The notes beneath the pieces were generated by a model that had not been told where the DNA came from, did not search any database, and saw nothing but the letters and a program-made list of their open reading frames with translations. A stretch of DNA of 64,000 bases. It comes from Eulemur rufifrons. Its lineage: Eukaryota; Chordata; Mammalia; Primates; Lemuridae. Numbering within the stretch: position 1 is the first letter of the stretch; each line of letters starts with the position of its first letter. Shown one piece after another: positions 10,000 to 21,185 of the stretch. Both the position numbers and the translations under genes were made by a program. Location of the stretch: the NCBI RefSeq assembly GCF_041146395.1, contig NC_091000.1, positions 15,266,501-15,330,500 of the forward strand. Reading direction: 5' to 3'.

Positions 10000-11454
10000 T
10001 CAGGGAAACCAATTTTCTGGTGAGTACATGTCATGCTTGTTTTTCCATTCTTGGGATACTTCACTTAATATAATGGGTTCCAACTCTCTCCAGGAGAACC
10101 ATAGAGATGTCGTATCTTCATCATTCCTTATAGCTGAGTAGTATTCCATGGTATACATATACCACAGCTTACTAATCCAATCATGTATTGATGGGCATTT
10201 GGGTTGTTTCCACATCTTTGCTATTTTGAATTGTGCTGCTATAAACATTCGGGTACATGTGTCTTTGTTAAAGAATGACCTTTTTTCCTTTGGGTATATG
10301 CCCAGTAATGGGATTGCTGGGTCAAATGGCAGGTCTACCTGAATCTGTTTAAGATACCTCCATAATGCTTTCCACAGGGGTTGCACTAGTTTGCAGTCCC
10401 ACCAGCAGTGTATTAGTGTTCCTGTCTCTCCACACCCACGCCAACATGTGTTGTTTTGGGTTTTTTTGATAAAGGCCATTCTCATTGGAGTTAAGTGATA
10501 TCTCATTGTGGTTTTGATTTGCATTTCTCTGATGATTAGGGATGTTGAACATTTTTTCATATCTTTGTTAGCCATTCTTTTATCTTCTTTCAAGAAGTTT
10601 CTATTCATGTCATTTGCCCACTTTTTGATAGGGTTGCTTGATTTTTTCTTGCTGATTTTCCTGAGTTCTAAATAGATTCTTGTTATCAGTCCTTTATCTG
10701 ATGTGTAGTATGCAAAAATTTTTTCCCATTCTGTAGGTGGTCTGTTTATTCTCTTGACTGTTTCTTTGGCTGTGCAGAAGCTTTTTAATTTAATCATGTC
10801 CCATTCATTTATTTTTGTTGCTGCTGTGATTGCCTTGGGGGTCTTCTTCATAAATTCTTTGCCTAGGCCAATGTCTGTAAGAGTCTTTCCTACATTTTCT
10901 TCTAGAATTCTGATTGTATCACGCCTAAGGTTTAAGTCTGTTATCCACCGTGATTTGATTTTTGTGAGAGGTGAAAGCTGTGGGTCCTGTTTCAGTCTTC
11001 TACAAGTGGCTAACCAATTCTCCCAGCACCATTTATTGAATAGGGATTCTTGTCCCCAGAGTATATTCTTTCCCGCTTTGTCAAAAATTAGGTGACTATA
11101 TGAGGATGGTTCTATATTTGGATTTTCTGTTGTGTTCCACTGGTCTGTGTCCCTGCACTTGTGCCAATACCAGGCTGTTTTAAGAACCATGGCCTTGTAG
11201 TATAGTTTGAGGTCTGGCAAATTAATACCTCCCATTTTGTTTTTGTTGCTTAAAATTGCTTTTGCTATACGGGGTCTTCTTTGATTCCATACAAAGTGTA
11301 TAATTATTTTCTCTACGTCTGTAAAGAATGATGTTGGTAATTTAATAAGGATTGCATTGAATCTGTAGATCACTTTGGGTAGTATAGACATTTTAACAAT
11401 GTTGATTCTTCCGATCCACGAGCATGGTATATTTTTCCATCTATTTGCAAGTTC
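10000..11454 (-). CDS. LINE-1 ORF2 protein, C-terminal fragment
   Basis: ORF2p of LINE-1 is the endonuclease/reverse transcriptase that copies L1 RNA into the genome. The frame is open for 484 codons from the truncation point at 11454 to a TGA at 10000-10002; the first in-frame Met is at 11391. It covers roughly the last 40% of the protein: the region after the reverse transcriptase (upstream codons read [18 protein letters not shown], then [14 protein letters not shown]) and the Cys-rich C-terminal segment, where C-x3-C-x7-H-x4-C is seen in [18 protein letters not shown]. The endonuclease and the YADD-type catalytic centre are missing because of 5' truncation, so this is a dead fragment. The lack of any stop or frameshift shows the insertion is recent. 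No host regulation is implied; neighbours are other repeats. Confidence 0.9.
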   Translation of the reverse strand, partial: ELANRWKNIPCSWIGRINIVKMSILPKVIYRFNAILIKLPTSFFTDVEKIIIHFVWNQRRPRIAKAILSNKNKMGGINLPDLKLYYKAMVLKTAWYWHKCRDTDQWNTTENPNIEPSSYSHLIFDKAGKNILWGQESLFNKWCWENWLATCRRLKQDPQLSPLTKIKSRWITDLNLRRDTIRILEENVGKTLTDIGLGKEFMKKTPKAITAATKINEWDMIKLKSFCTAKETVKRINRPPTEWEKIFAYYTSDKGLITRIYLELRKISKKKSSNPIKKWANDMNRNFLKEDKRMANKDMKKCSTSLIIREMQIKTTMRYHLTPMRMAFIKKTQNNTCWRGCGETGTLIHCWWDCKLVQPLWKALWRYLKQIQVDLPFDPAIPLLGIYPKEKRSFFNKDTCTRMFIAAQFKIAKMWKQPKCPSIHDWISKLWYMYTMEYYSAIRNDEDTTSLWFSWRELEPIILSEVSQEWKNKHDMYSPENWFP

Positions 11455-11468
11455 TGACAGAAGACTTT
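11455..11468. repeat. Target-site duplication, right copy (L1 at 9814)
   Basis: An exact copy of 9800-9813. Confidence 0.95.
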
Positions 11469-12799
11469 ATTGCAAAAGCCCCATAACTACCAGACTAGTT
11501 AATAAGTTTCATGATCATTGCTATAATAAAGTCTAGAGTCCATGAATGAAAAATTGTCATTTTTTACCATGAGACACAAGAATTTTGAAACATTAAATCA
11601 CAATTTTCTACTCTATAATCATTAATCAATTGCCTAATTAATAAATAACCTTTTAAATGGTTTAGTCTTCATTGGAATCACTTATGCAAATGAAAAATAT
11701 TAATGTCAAATTAGAGATGGCGAATAAGTAGTTATGAATAATTTGATAGATTATAACAGCTTTTTTGTAAGATTTTGAATCACTCATTGCAATGAGAAGA
11801 CTATAATTGTCAGAATATTTGCATATTACTTTAGTTAATAAGTGGACTATTTTAAAATAGAGTGTGTTGCTCTCGGCCTTCCATTGGAATTAATGGGTGG
11901 TGCTTTTCGTATTTGCCTCGCTTATATTATTCCACAGATTTTATTTATCACTTGATCATATACTGTACAACATAAACAAAATTATTTAGTGTAGGAGAAG
12001 AAAATGTACCTAATGATGTCTGCCCACTTGGAACTTGCTTTTTAGAAAGCAGCAAATAAGGTTGATATAAACTATGGACTAGAATTTATAATCTCATTAC
12101 ACTGATGTTCAAAGGCAGTAAATGGTAAGGGGGTACTGAAAGCATGAGCTTAATAACCGCATTCTGGGGATGACAATAGGTCTGATAATGTTACAGATAA
12201 ATGCAGGCAGCTATGAAACTTTGTGTCTTCGCTTTTTAAAGTTAGAAATGGAAGAACTGCTGAAATCCATAAGGTGAGCGGATAATAGCTGCTGACCCTA
12301 GAATCAACAGACCCTGTATTAACTGCATTAGGTTGTTGCATGATGAAATGAAGGTGATAGGTATAGTACATTTTCAGTAAAAAACAAGGTGGGACATAAA
12401 TTCAGTGTTAAAGCTTAATATTCATCTCAACAGTGAAAATGCTTCCACAACTATTTTGTCTCTCAGAAAATAAATGTAGTTCTAACATTTCCTTTAATTA
12501 ATCTAAATTCTTCTTTAATATAATTTAAACGCACATAAAAATGATAGGTGTTTGTGGGGACATTGAATCCTCTTTATTTAAAAATTTTGTATCTTCTTTG
12601 TGTCTTATTATTTATAATCACTTTAAAATAACAAGTTATTTCTATCAAGATTTGATAGATTACAGATATTTTTTACATTATGCAATCTTTGTTGCCAGAC
12701 AATTTCTTTAAAATTGGGTAATATACAAAATATGAGCTCAAGATACTGATTAGAAAAATAAAATTATTCTAATTGTGGTTACTGGATGCATAATGAAAT
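11469..12799. other. AT-rich unique sequence
   Basis: About 1.3 kb with no recognised repeat or gene. Confidence 0.5.
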
Positions 12800-13435
12800 G
12801 TTACATTGCTTCTTTGGTATTATCGAGACTTCAAATGTTCTGTGTTCTATATAGAGTATATTAAGTAGCTCAAGTGTCTTAATTACATTGATGGGTTTCG
12901 GTACCTCTGCTTCTTTTTTGCCTGCTTGATGTATGATTTTCTGAGAGGGATGTGTTATAATCTCCAACTACAATTGTTGACTTCGTGATTTCTCCCTGCG
13001 GTTTAACTGTAGCTTGGTATACTTTCAGCCCACATGGTTTTATTCATACATATGCCTTTGTGATAGGCATGGTCGGGAACGTGTTCCACTGTTCCGTTTA
13101 TCACTGTATACATATGTAACAATCTTTTTTCCAACATGACAAATTTGCTTTAAAATTTGGTTTTTCAGGTACTAAGATTTCTACCCCTGCTTTCTTTTGT
13201 TTCGTATTAGTTTATTATACCTTTTCCATCCTTTGATTCTGAATTATTGTTATTAATATCTATCTCTTCCTTTTCCTTAATTAGAAAACACGTTAGCCTA
13301 TCTTCATGTCCCACTGTCTGCTAGTCCTCACATCCACCCCAGCCATGTCATACAGGTATTGTCTTAATTTCAGTTTTGGGTTAGTGTGAGTACGTTTTCT
13401 TTCATTTTGTCCAGGCTTTATTTTTTTAAAGACAA
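12800..13435 (-). repeat. Old L1 (L1M) ORF2 fragment, antisense
   Basis: Decayed match to the reversed ORF2 region of old L1: ttctgagagggatgtgttataatctccaactacaattgttgac (about 12939-12981), then ctttcagcccacatggttttattcatacatatgcc, then ttctacccctgctttcttttg (about 13180) and ataccttttccatcctttgattctgaa. Frequent stops; boundaries approximate. Confidence 0.65.
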
Positions 13436-14086
13436 CAACAACAAAAATGGATTTCTACTTTCCATAACAACCTATTTGTTGTTTTATAAGACACACATAT
13501 CAGCTAACATACCATATTTGCTTGCCAACTGTGAGACAGACTTATTTGATAACCAAAATTGAATGATTACCCTGAATTAAGACAGGATGAAAGCTTGTTG
13601 GTTGTAGATTTTATAGCAAAGACTTTGATGCTAACAGTTAAGGCTCAGACTCTTAAATCATCCTGATAATTTGTATCATATCTATATGTCGTAAGGAAAT
13701 GGTTCCAGTCTTAGAGTTTTAGGATGGGACTACAATGTCAGGGTGCTGTCAGCAGTTAACAATCATTAATTTTCCACCAGAAAGGGAAAATAGAAACTTT
13801 CTGAGAAATATTTGCTTGAAAGCCTAGAAATTAAAATTAAAATCCTAGACAGCAAAGTAAGATAATTATTTTCTTCCAATATGCAGATCTGACTAAATTT
13901 CTAGCCCTCTTTAAATGTATGAAAAATCAGTCATATTATTAATGATTATTCCAACTTGTTCCATTTTTGAGTTAAGCTGATTATATGTAATAATTGTTTC
14001 TAGCTTTAAATTAGGAAAGTAGCATCATCACCACAATGAAAAAGCAAACAAAATTCATTGACTTTTCCTGTTTGCTTGAATAGTTC
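13436..14086. other. Unique sequence
   Basis: No repeat or gene recognised; it ends at the target site of the next L1. Confidence 0.45.
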
Positions 14087-14101
14087 CAAGCATATATTTT
14101 T
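14087..14101. repeat. Target-site duplication, left copy (L1 at 14102)
   Basis: caagcatatattttt, repeated at 14564-14578. Confidence 0.9.
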
Positions 14102-14563
14102 TTTTACATTTATAATAAATTTTTTCAGCATATCATGGAGGTACAAAAGTTTAGGTTACGTATATTGCCCTTGCCCTCTTCCCCCGAAATAGAGCTTCAA
14201 GCATGTCCATCCCCTAGACAGTGCACATCACACTCATTATGTATGTACACACCCATCCCCTCCCCTCCACATCTGCCGGACACCCGATTAATGTTATTTG
14301 TAAATGTGCTCTTAGGTGATGATCAGTGAAACCAATTTGATGGTGAGTACATGTCGTGCTTATTTTTCCATTCTTGGGATACTTCACATAATAAAGTGGG
14401 TTCCCGCTCTATCCAGGATAATACAAGAGGTGCTGTATCATCATTGCTTCTTATAGCTGAGTAGTACTCCATGGTATACATATACCACATTTTATTAATC
14501 CACTCATGTATTGATGGGCACTTGGGTTGTTTCGACATCTTTGCAGTTGTGAATTGTGCTGTT
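14102..14563 (-). mobile_element. 5'-truncated L1 3' end, antisense
   Basis: On its own strand it carries the last part of ORF2 (up to 14563), a stop near 14323, and a longer 3' UTR than the L1 at 9814: a G-rich tract, a segment around acatacataatgagtgtgatgtgcactgtct, the terminal ccatgatatgctgaaaaaa, then a T-rich (A-tail) end. The ORF2 fragment includes the motif [20 protein letters not shown], also seen with small changes in the 10000-11454 frame. Flanked by a 15-base duplication, so a fairly recent insertion. Confidence 0.9.
14323..14563 (-). pseudogene. LINE-1 ORF2 extreme C-terminus
   Basis: An open frame ending at 14323 encodes the last residues of ORF2p (first Met at 14538), ending MYSPSNWFH, compared with MYSPENWFP in the L1 at 10000. 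It is only the tail of a protein and is not functional. Confidence 0.85.
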
Positions 14564-14578
14564 CAAGCATATATTTTT
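14564..14578. repeat. Target-site duplication, right copy (L1 at 14102)
   Basis: An exact copy of 14087-14101. Confidence 0.9.
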
Positions 14579-15608
14579 AAAAATAAAAACATTCAAGTTT
14601 TTCCTACAAAATTTTTTTCTAATTTGATTGTTTTATTTCTAATATTATAAAAGCATTTTGGAAAACATATTTTAGAGTTTAGGTAAATCTAGCTGTATAT
14701 TCTATTATTTATTTATTAGAAAGATATGTTAAAGAAGTTGCTATTTCAGTATTGTTGAAACATAGCATGTGTTCTTTAATAAATGAATGGACACATACAT
14801 GATATGATTTATATATATAAATGTATATATATGGACATATAATATAATGACTTATATTTATTTAATTTATAAATTAACTAGTATATGAAAGCATTACTTA
14901 AAATGTCATGTCAGTGTCAAAATTTCAAATTCAGTTATTAAATTCTTCCAGAAAGATTGAAATTGTTCATTTATAACATCCAATATCTTTTTGAATGTAT
15001 ATTAGTTCACTAATCTGAGAACATTCATATAATTGAACACAGGCATTAATAATGCTGTTGCAATAAAGTAAAATGAAAAGTTTTTGAGTACCTTCCATGG
15101 CTAAAGAAAACTTACATAGAGCTAGTGAAGACAATGTTTAGAGGTGTAGGTAAATAAATATATAAAACAGAGTTGTGTTTCTCTTATGTTTTCCATCCTT
15201 CCTCACTCAAGGCTAGGGGAATTGCAACCATTTGATTGAGATTTATTTGCAACACACTATCACAGGGGAAATAAAATTTATTTGGAATGACCTTTTAGTT
15301 TCACAATTTAATCTATTGCTCACAGGGTATGTCTTCTCCAGCTCTTCCAGGTCCTAAAGTAGGATCCCCAGAGAAAAGCAAAGTCAAAGAAGACAGATAC
15401 CAATGTTCATATTTGCAAATGAGTTAAATTCCTCCTGGGAGAAAGGGAGATAGACCAATCTTCAACAATCTAGTGCAGTGTGCTAACATTATAGGGTGGC
15501 AATTATATTTATGCTACAGTTCAAAATCTAATAGCCACTGTAGAATTCTGTTCACTTTAAGGGTAAGCTTTCTCCCATAATACAATGTAATGTAATATAA
15601 AATTACCT
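14579..15608. other. AT-rich unique sequence
   Basis: No gene. Contains a short low-complexity TA-rich patch around 14808-14870. Confidence 0.45.
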
Positions 15609-15632
15609 AACATAACATAACATAACATAACA
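15609..15632. repeat. (ATAAC)n microsatellite
   Basis: About five perfect copies of a 5-base unit. Confidence 0.9.
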
Positions 15633-16094
15633 ACAAAATGTATCAGTCTATGATCCAAGTACTAGCCAAAGAAACTAAGAGTTTGCAATCTCCCAAAATT
15701 TTTAGGGCATAATATTTACAAAATTTTTTCATACAAATATAAAATAATTCAACATTACTAACATTTTCAAATGGTCAGTAGTTCCTTCTAGTTTAGAGCA
15801 GCTATTTTAAATATGACACTTAAGTCTTAATGAAAACTATAATTTTGCATTTACCTAATGTTATAAAATATGGAAACATTTGACTACGTGCCTGTTAGGC
15901 AATCAAAAACATACAAATCTAGTGTTTTCATTTTGTATAATGGACACACAAAAATCAATTATATAATGATGATAAAATCTAACTTGACAATTTTTTGAAT
16001 TTTTGACCAACTTTTTTTGTGTAATTTGAATATAGACTAACTTCTCATTATCAAATTCATTCAAATAAAAATTAATAAAGGAATTATATGATTT
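15633..16094. other. AT-rich unique sequence
   Basis: No repeat family or gene recognised. Confidence 0.45.
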
Positions 16095-16345
16095 ATTTAT
16101 TCATTCAACTAGTATATATTAATGCCCATGATTGCTGAGCAGGCTATTAGGTTCTGGGTAAAATACAATGGTAAACAAACCAAAAACACCAATGGGGTCT
16201 TGCTCTGGGTCTTGCGCTTGCTCAGGCTGGTCTCAAACTCCTGAGCTCAAGGGATCTTCCCACTCGGCCTCCCATAGTGCTAGGATTGCAGGCATAAGTC
16301 ACCACATCCAGCCCCCTCCATGGAATTTAAGGGCTAATACCGTGA
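16095..16345 (-). repeat. L2-type repeat, antisense, split by an Alu fragment
   Basis: The left part (ttatttattcattcaactagtatatattaatgcc through gttctgggtaaaatacaatggtaaacaaac) follows the reversed L2-like pattern for attcaacaaatatttattgag and later parts. After the Alu fragment the match seems to resume with ccatggaatttaagggcta. Old and diverged. Confidence 0.5.
16193..16314 (-). repeat. Alu left-monomer fragment, antisense
   Basis: Clear antisense Alu 5' portion: cttgctcaggctggtctcaaactcctgagctcaaggg, then ctcggcctcccatagtgctaggattgcaggcataagtcacc and ccagcc at the element's start. About 120 bases, either a 3'-truncated Alu or a free monomer. Inserted in the L2-type repeat. Confidence 0.85.
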
Positions 16346-17939
16346 AGTTACCTCCCATAATTAATTAGGAGTGTGGGTGTGCTAGTGTTTCATTTCCCCT
16401 CTTTTTATATAGAACAGAAAACACATTAGCACAGTGAAGAGTAAATCTTTTTTCTCTCTTTCCCCATGTCTAGAGGATTTCAGAAAAGTGATAAAGGGCT
16501 GATTTAGGGCACACAGCTTCATCACAGAAGACAATTGGTCACATGTCCCCATCCCATGACAGAAGGAAACACCATGGCCATCGCATGGGGGCAGAACCTA
16601 CCAAGGAGCATTTCTCTGTTCATTTACTTATTATAGCCGAGAATCCAAAATGCAGGCTGAAAATTTGACTGAGCATTAATGGCCCAAGAAAAATTTTGAG
16701 ACATCATAGTTTACAGAAATAAAACCAGAAATCATCATAGATCAATTATTTCCATGGCAAAATAAAATTTCTATAACATGCTCATCTCAAGAAAGCAAAT
16801 TTTGTAAGGTAATTAGAAAAATCTTCTAGAAAAGGGACAGTATGAAAGAAAGTTCCTAATTTGAGTTTGGAAATAAAGAGTCAGCAAGGGTTGGAATAGA
16901 TTTTGTGGTGGCTAAAGCTGTACAGTTTTGGAGGTCCTCTTTAAGAAAATTAATACAAAATTATAGATTCTAAATTGTATATGAAATTGCACCTTTATTT
17001 CAAATAAGAAAAGGAATTGCAACATATGTACATTTTTTAAAAGTGACAAATATCACAAACATCATGTTTTCCAGAAAGATAACATTTAGTAACTGCCTGA
17101 CACACATCTGTAACTGCCTGACACACATCTAGACTACAATTTTCTCCTATATTTGGCTGCATACATTCTATTTATATTTTCAAATAAGAATTTTAAATTA
17201 TTATTTTCTATAGGGAGAATAGAAAAAATGTCTTGTGTTTTGTATGCTTGACCAAAATTTGAGTTATAGAAAGAATTCTTTTAGCTGTGTAACTTGTTAT
17301 TGGTAATACGTGAAATTTTTAGGATTGTTGTCAAATTTTGGAAAACTTTTATCAAGTTTCTTTCACCTAAGACCTATAAGATTCAGAACTTTTTGCTGTG
17401 TCAGGGACAATTGTACGTGTCTCTTAGCCTCATATAGGCTAAGATAGGAGGCCTGAAATTTTGGGATCTGGAAAACACATGATTGCTTCTATAGTCATGC
17501 AGCTATGACTTAGGCTTTACAACTGTAGGAATTCAGATGAAATCCTGTTTCATGTGGTTCCCATTCAACAAGAACAAAAAATCATGATGTGTTTATGCTG
17601 TTTGTCTTTGGCTTTTGGAAGTGGCTTATACAATACATTGTCCTGAAGCTTAAGTTTGATTAGATTTACAGCTAGCCTACCTCCAGCAGTCAATCATTCA
17701 CTGATAGGTGAGTGAAGGAACTAGATCCAAAGGACTGGCATCCAAAGAAACTGCATGTTTCAAAATGAAACATTCACTCATGCTGCGTGCCCAAGAGTGC
17801 CCATAATTCTACAGTACCCTGGATAGCAACTACCACAAATCCATTTTACTGTGCACGCTCGAATGTCGTTGCAACTTTAGGACAACCTTAAGTCACACAG
17901 TGCTTTTGATTATTGAGGAACATATACTATCTCATTAGT
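16346..17939. other. Unique sequence with one short tandem duplication
   Basis: No gene recognised. The duplication at 17089-17130 is listed separately. A small hairpin with 8-base arms (cttagcct/aggctaag) lies near 17424-17444. Confidence 0.45.
17089..17130. repeat. Perfect 21-base tandem duplication
   Basis: gtaactgcctgacacacatct occurs twice head to tail (17089-17109 and 17110-17130) without a mismatch, indicating a recent replication-slippage event. Confidence 0.95.
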
Positions 17940-18040
17940 TTTTGCTTTTTTGCTATATATTGGGGAAGTGGAGTAAGTGAGGTTAAGTGACTCACCCGAG
18001 GTCATCTGTTCTTAAAGCAAGAGCTTCAAACCAAAACTTT
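17940..18040 (-). repeat. MIR SINE fragment, antisense
   Basis: gaggttaagtgactcacccgaggtcat (about 17978-18005), followed by aaagcaagagcttcaaacc, is the conserved core of MIR in reverse orientation. Upstream actatctcatta fits as well. Confidence 0.65.
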
Positions 18041-20469
18041 GCAGTATGACAAATCCAAGGTTTGCTCCCGGCCATACCAAATCCTTTCCTGTATCATATG
18101 ACTATTTATGACTCTATGTTATTTGAACATATTCGTAAGTCTCCTGGCATATTAAGCAAGTGAACGCAAACTGTTGTCACAAACAACCTCAACTTGTAGT
18201 AATTGCAACAGATGCTTAGTTATCACTCCAATATCTTGAAGTCCAATGTGGGTACTTCTAACGGGATGGCTCTCACAGGCAGCTCTGCTGTGAGCACTTC
18301 CTGAGGGACCCAAGCTCCTTTTGCCTTGTGGTGCTGCCACCTGAGACATGTGGATGGAATGGCAAGGCACGAAGGAGAAGGCACACAGGCATTAACCCCG
18401 AGACACATGTGGCTGCTGTCACACAACACAGTATTAGTCACATGGCTGCACCTACAAGCAACGAAGCAGGGAAATATATTCCCGGGCTTGGCAACAACTT
18501 CCCATGCAGGAAATAAGTAAGAGAAAGTGGTAATTTATTTAGAAAAAGCAGTTATTTTAGTGAAGATTTTAAAAAGGCAAATGATAAGGGAAAAAGAAGG
18601 GACAAAATTGTACCTGTTTTCTTCTTGGCCATCACTCTCAAATAATACTTTTAAGCTCAAATCAGGAAGAATGATGCTCAGGATATGAGAATAAAGAGAT
18701 ATTCAGAGGGCAGGGTAAAAAAATAGATAATTCATTTGTATTTATATTTTCTATATCTAGTCAATGCATTTGTGTTTAGAAACCTAAAATATAATTTGTT
18801 ATGGATTGCTCTTCTAATGTATATTGTAATTTCAGTCCTATATTTGTAGGAATATATTATTAGACATTTTGAATTCATTCATGAGATTTTTTTTCTTTTT
18901 TTGGCATATGACATGATGTCAGAATGCCCCGTGGGACATGAATCCTTTTCAAGGACCCTACAGTTTAGTGGCAAGGTAAGCCACATACCTAAATGCAAAT
19001 ACAACGTGGAAAATGAGCAACATGCAGGAGAGAAGCACACAGGGTACGTGGGAAGTCCAGGCACGAGGAGAGGAGAGGAGGTTTGAAAACCTTTGGTAGT
19101 GACAAGACACACTTGTCCAGTTCAATTTCTACTTTTTCCCCTATTTAAAGGAACGGTTAATAAACAAAGTGCTTTTTCAACTATTAGCAAACAGAAAAAT
19201 TTATGAATGTTTCTGACAGTGCAAAAAAACCCCTATTTCTTGGTAAAACAAATCAGTAATAATTTTTCATTTGGAGAAATCCTCATTTGCCTGCCAAAAA
19301 GATTTAGAGGATATATATAATAGAAAGTAGAAGAAAAATGTATGATGACAAGGGTGGAAATTATGTATTATGAAGAGTTTCAAAACAGTTTTATCAGTTT
19401 TGTAAACTATTATTGCCTTCTCACTGTTTAACACTTTAAACTATACAGAAATACTTCAAACATTTAAAAACGATGACAACAAGCCTGGAAAAACCAGACC
19501 TGACTGTGCTTTGTCCCTTGAAAGCATCATTAGAGTTTCTGTCTAATGACGATTGTGGCATCAGTATTCAAGCTTGTCACCTGCTTCTAGTACAAAGAAA
19601 TAAGAATACTTAGATAGCTACAGTTTGGTGCATGGCGATGTTCTAGCAGAGTAAGACAGAACAATGAGGGGCAGAGTTATATAATTACGTGTGCTGAAAC
19701 TCTGTGCTTAACTGCTTAACAAGGTTGTTTTTTGATTTTGTTGGTTTTTTTTCCTCAGTGGGGTTTATCAAATTAGTTTGCTGGGAAAAATACACATTTA
19801 GCAACAAGCACATGTGCATGGCATGCAAAACCATTACCTTCTAGCATCCACCTCGTCTCGGATCCCTCTTCCCTTTCCTGCTACAGGGGACTGCACGCGA
19901 TCCCAGATCAGCCTGTGCTAGTTTCCTTCTTCCCTGTGGCTGGAAAGCCCTAGTTTATCTTCTGTCTCCTTTGCACGTTGAACTTGCCCTCGGGAGCCAG
20001 TGCACACATTGTTTTCTGTTCCCACTCTGCTCCCCTCCCACTCATTAATTAAACAAGTAATTACTGAGCACCTGCTAGACCTCAGGCAGTGTGCAAAGGT
20101 GCCCAGGCTCCAATCGCTAAGGAGACAGGTTGGCTCCTCTCCCCAGAACTCGGGGTCAAGTGAGCAACAGGGCTTGGTGGCCCACACTGCCGCTAACCCA
20201 CTCCGTTTCCAGGCACTCTTCTGAGAGTTTTAATGTGTGTTCCTCCCCTGAGGAATCCCTCCCCAAAGGACGCTGATGAGTTACTTGGGAACGTGGGATG
20301 AGAGGGGAGAGTCTGAGCACAGAGAACAGCACAAGGAAAGAGTAGAAAGAGTCAGAGAATTGAAAAGAGACCCAGATTCCTGAATGTGGCAGGGGAGGAG
20401 AAAGGTACCATCTGGGTTTTACCTGAAGACATAGGTAGTAGCAAGAAACGGAAGAACTTCATGCGTCAC
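18041..20469. other. Unique sequence
   Basis: About 2.4 kb without recognised gene. 20035-20100 (attaattaaacaagtaattactgagcacctgctagacc) is weakly L2-like. 19860-20330 is less AT-rich than its surroundings, but no exon can be supported. Confidence 0.4.
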
Positions 20470-20543
20470 ATTAAGGATTTGTAATTTAATCTTATCTGAA
20501 GTTGGGAAACATTGAGGACTTTACAGAATGGAAGGAACACAGT

Positions 20544-20552
20544 TGGATTTAC
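20544..20552. repeat. Target-site duplication, left copy (inverted L1)
   Basis: tggatttac, repeated at 20824-20832. Confidence 0.75.
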
Positions 20553-20823
20553 ACTTTTTTTTTTATGGCGCCAATTTTTTTTATTGTTTGTTTCTTAATT
20601 TTTTTTATTTCAGCTTATCATGGGGGTACAAAAGTTCAGGTTACATACGTTGCCCATGTACCGCCCATACCAATTGGATATCAGACTGAAGTGGGGGGGG
20701 TGGGGGGAGGGGATGGGTGTATGCCTACATGATGAGTGCGTTGCGCACCGTGTGGGGAACGGACACGCTTGAAGGTGCTGACTCCGGGAGGTGGGGGGAG
20801 GGGATGGGGGTATAACTACCTGA
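20553..20823. mobile_element. L1 3' end with 5' inversion (twin priming)
   Basis: The left half (to about 20665) is L1 3' end in antisense: T-runs, then tttcagcttatcatgggggtacaaaagttcaggttacatacg, as at 14132. The right half (from about 20666) is L1 in sense: accaattggatatcagactgaagtgg, a G-rich tract (20691-20716), tgcctacatgatgagtgcgttgcgcaccg, and a second G-rich tract (20787-20815). Opposite-strand halves within a single 9-base duplication are the signature of twin-primed L1 insertion. Confidence 0.8.
20691..20716 (+). other. G-rich tract with G-quadruplex potential
   Basis: Several G-runs of three or more in 26 bases (gggggggg, gggggg, gggg, ggg), part of the L1 3' UTR; a second such tract lies at 20787-20815. 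Confidence 0.6.
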
Positions 20824-20832
20824 TGGATTTAC
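20824..20832. repeat. Target-site duplication, right copy (inverted L1)
   Basis: An exact copy of 20544-20552. Confidence 0.75.
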
Positions 20833-21185
20833 TTTTTAAAAAATCATTGGGATGGAGAGTGGAAATGGCCAAACCAATCGAGAGGCTGCTGTTACAGGAA
20901 TGGAAAGAGATTAAGGTGGCTGATTCTGGGATGGTGGTGATGGAAAGAGAACGGGATGCACTTGAAATTGGTTTTGGACACATAAGCGTAGGACTTGGGG
21001 AAGTGTAGTATGTAGGAGATGATGGAGAAAAAGGCATCAAAGAGATCATTCAGGTGCTGGAGGTGGCTTTTATTGTGATGGAGTAGAAACAGATTTGGGA
21101 ACAAGGTCAAGAATTCAGATTTGGATATGTTAAGTTTAAGAATGCATGTGAAATCCAAGAAGGCACTTAGTCATACTGAATATCT

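Larger units (their letters stand above)
9814..11454 (-). mobile_element. Young 5'-truncated L1 with 3' transduced segments
   Basis: A minus-strand LINE-1 bounded by a perfect 14-base duplication. On its own strand it holds: ORF2 C-terminal region (11454-10000), a short 3' UTR (9999-9918) ending in a G-rich tract and ggggatgggggtatg, an A-run (13 T on plus, 9905-9917), 54 bases unlike L1 (9904-9851), a second A-run (9850-9836), 15 more bases (9835-9821) and a terminal A-run (9820-9814). The stacked A-runs separated by non-L1 sequence suggest read-through of the source element's poly(A) site and carriage of downstream DNA, possibly in two steps. Truncated at the 5' end, so it has no promoter or ORF1 and cannot move alone. 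Confidence 0.9.
20470..21185. repeat. Ancient interspersed repeat, split by an L1
   Basis: 20480-20543 and 20880-21170 (gattctgggatgg, ggttttggacacataag, caagaattcagatttggatatgttaagttt, then aatccaagaaggcacttag) follow a familiar purine-rich ancient mammalian repeat pattern. The L1 at 20553-20823 lies inside it. I cannot name the family with confidence. Confidence 0.4.

Noticed and set aside
17089..17130. CRISPR-like or satellite array
   Set aside because: Only two units with no spacer; a simple tandem duplication. No CRISPR array is expected or seen in this animal DNA.
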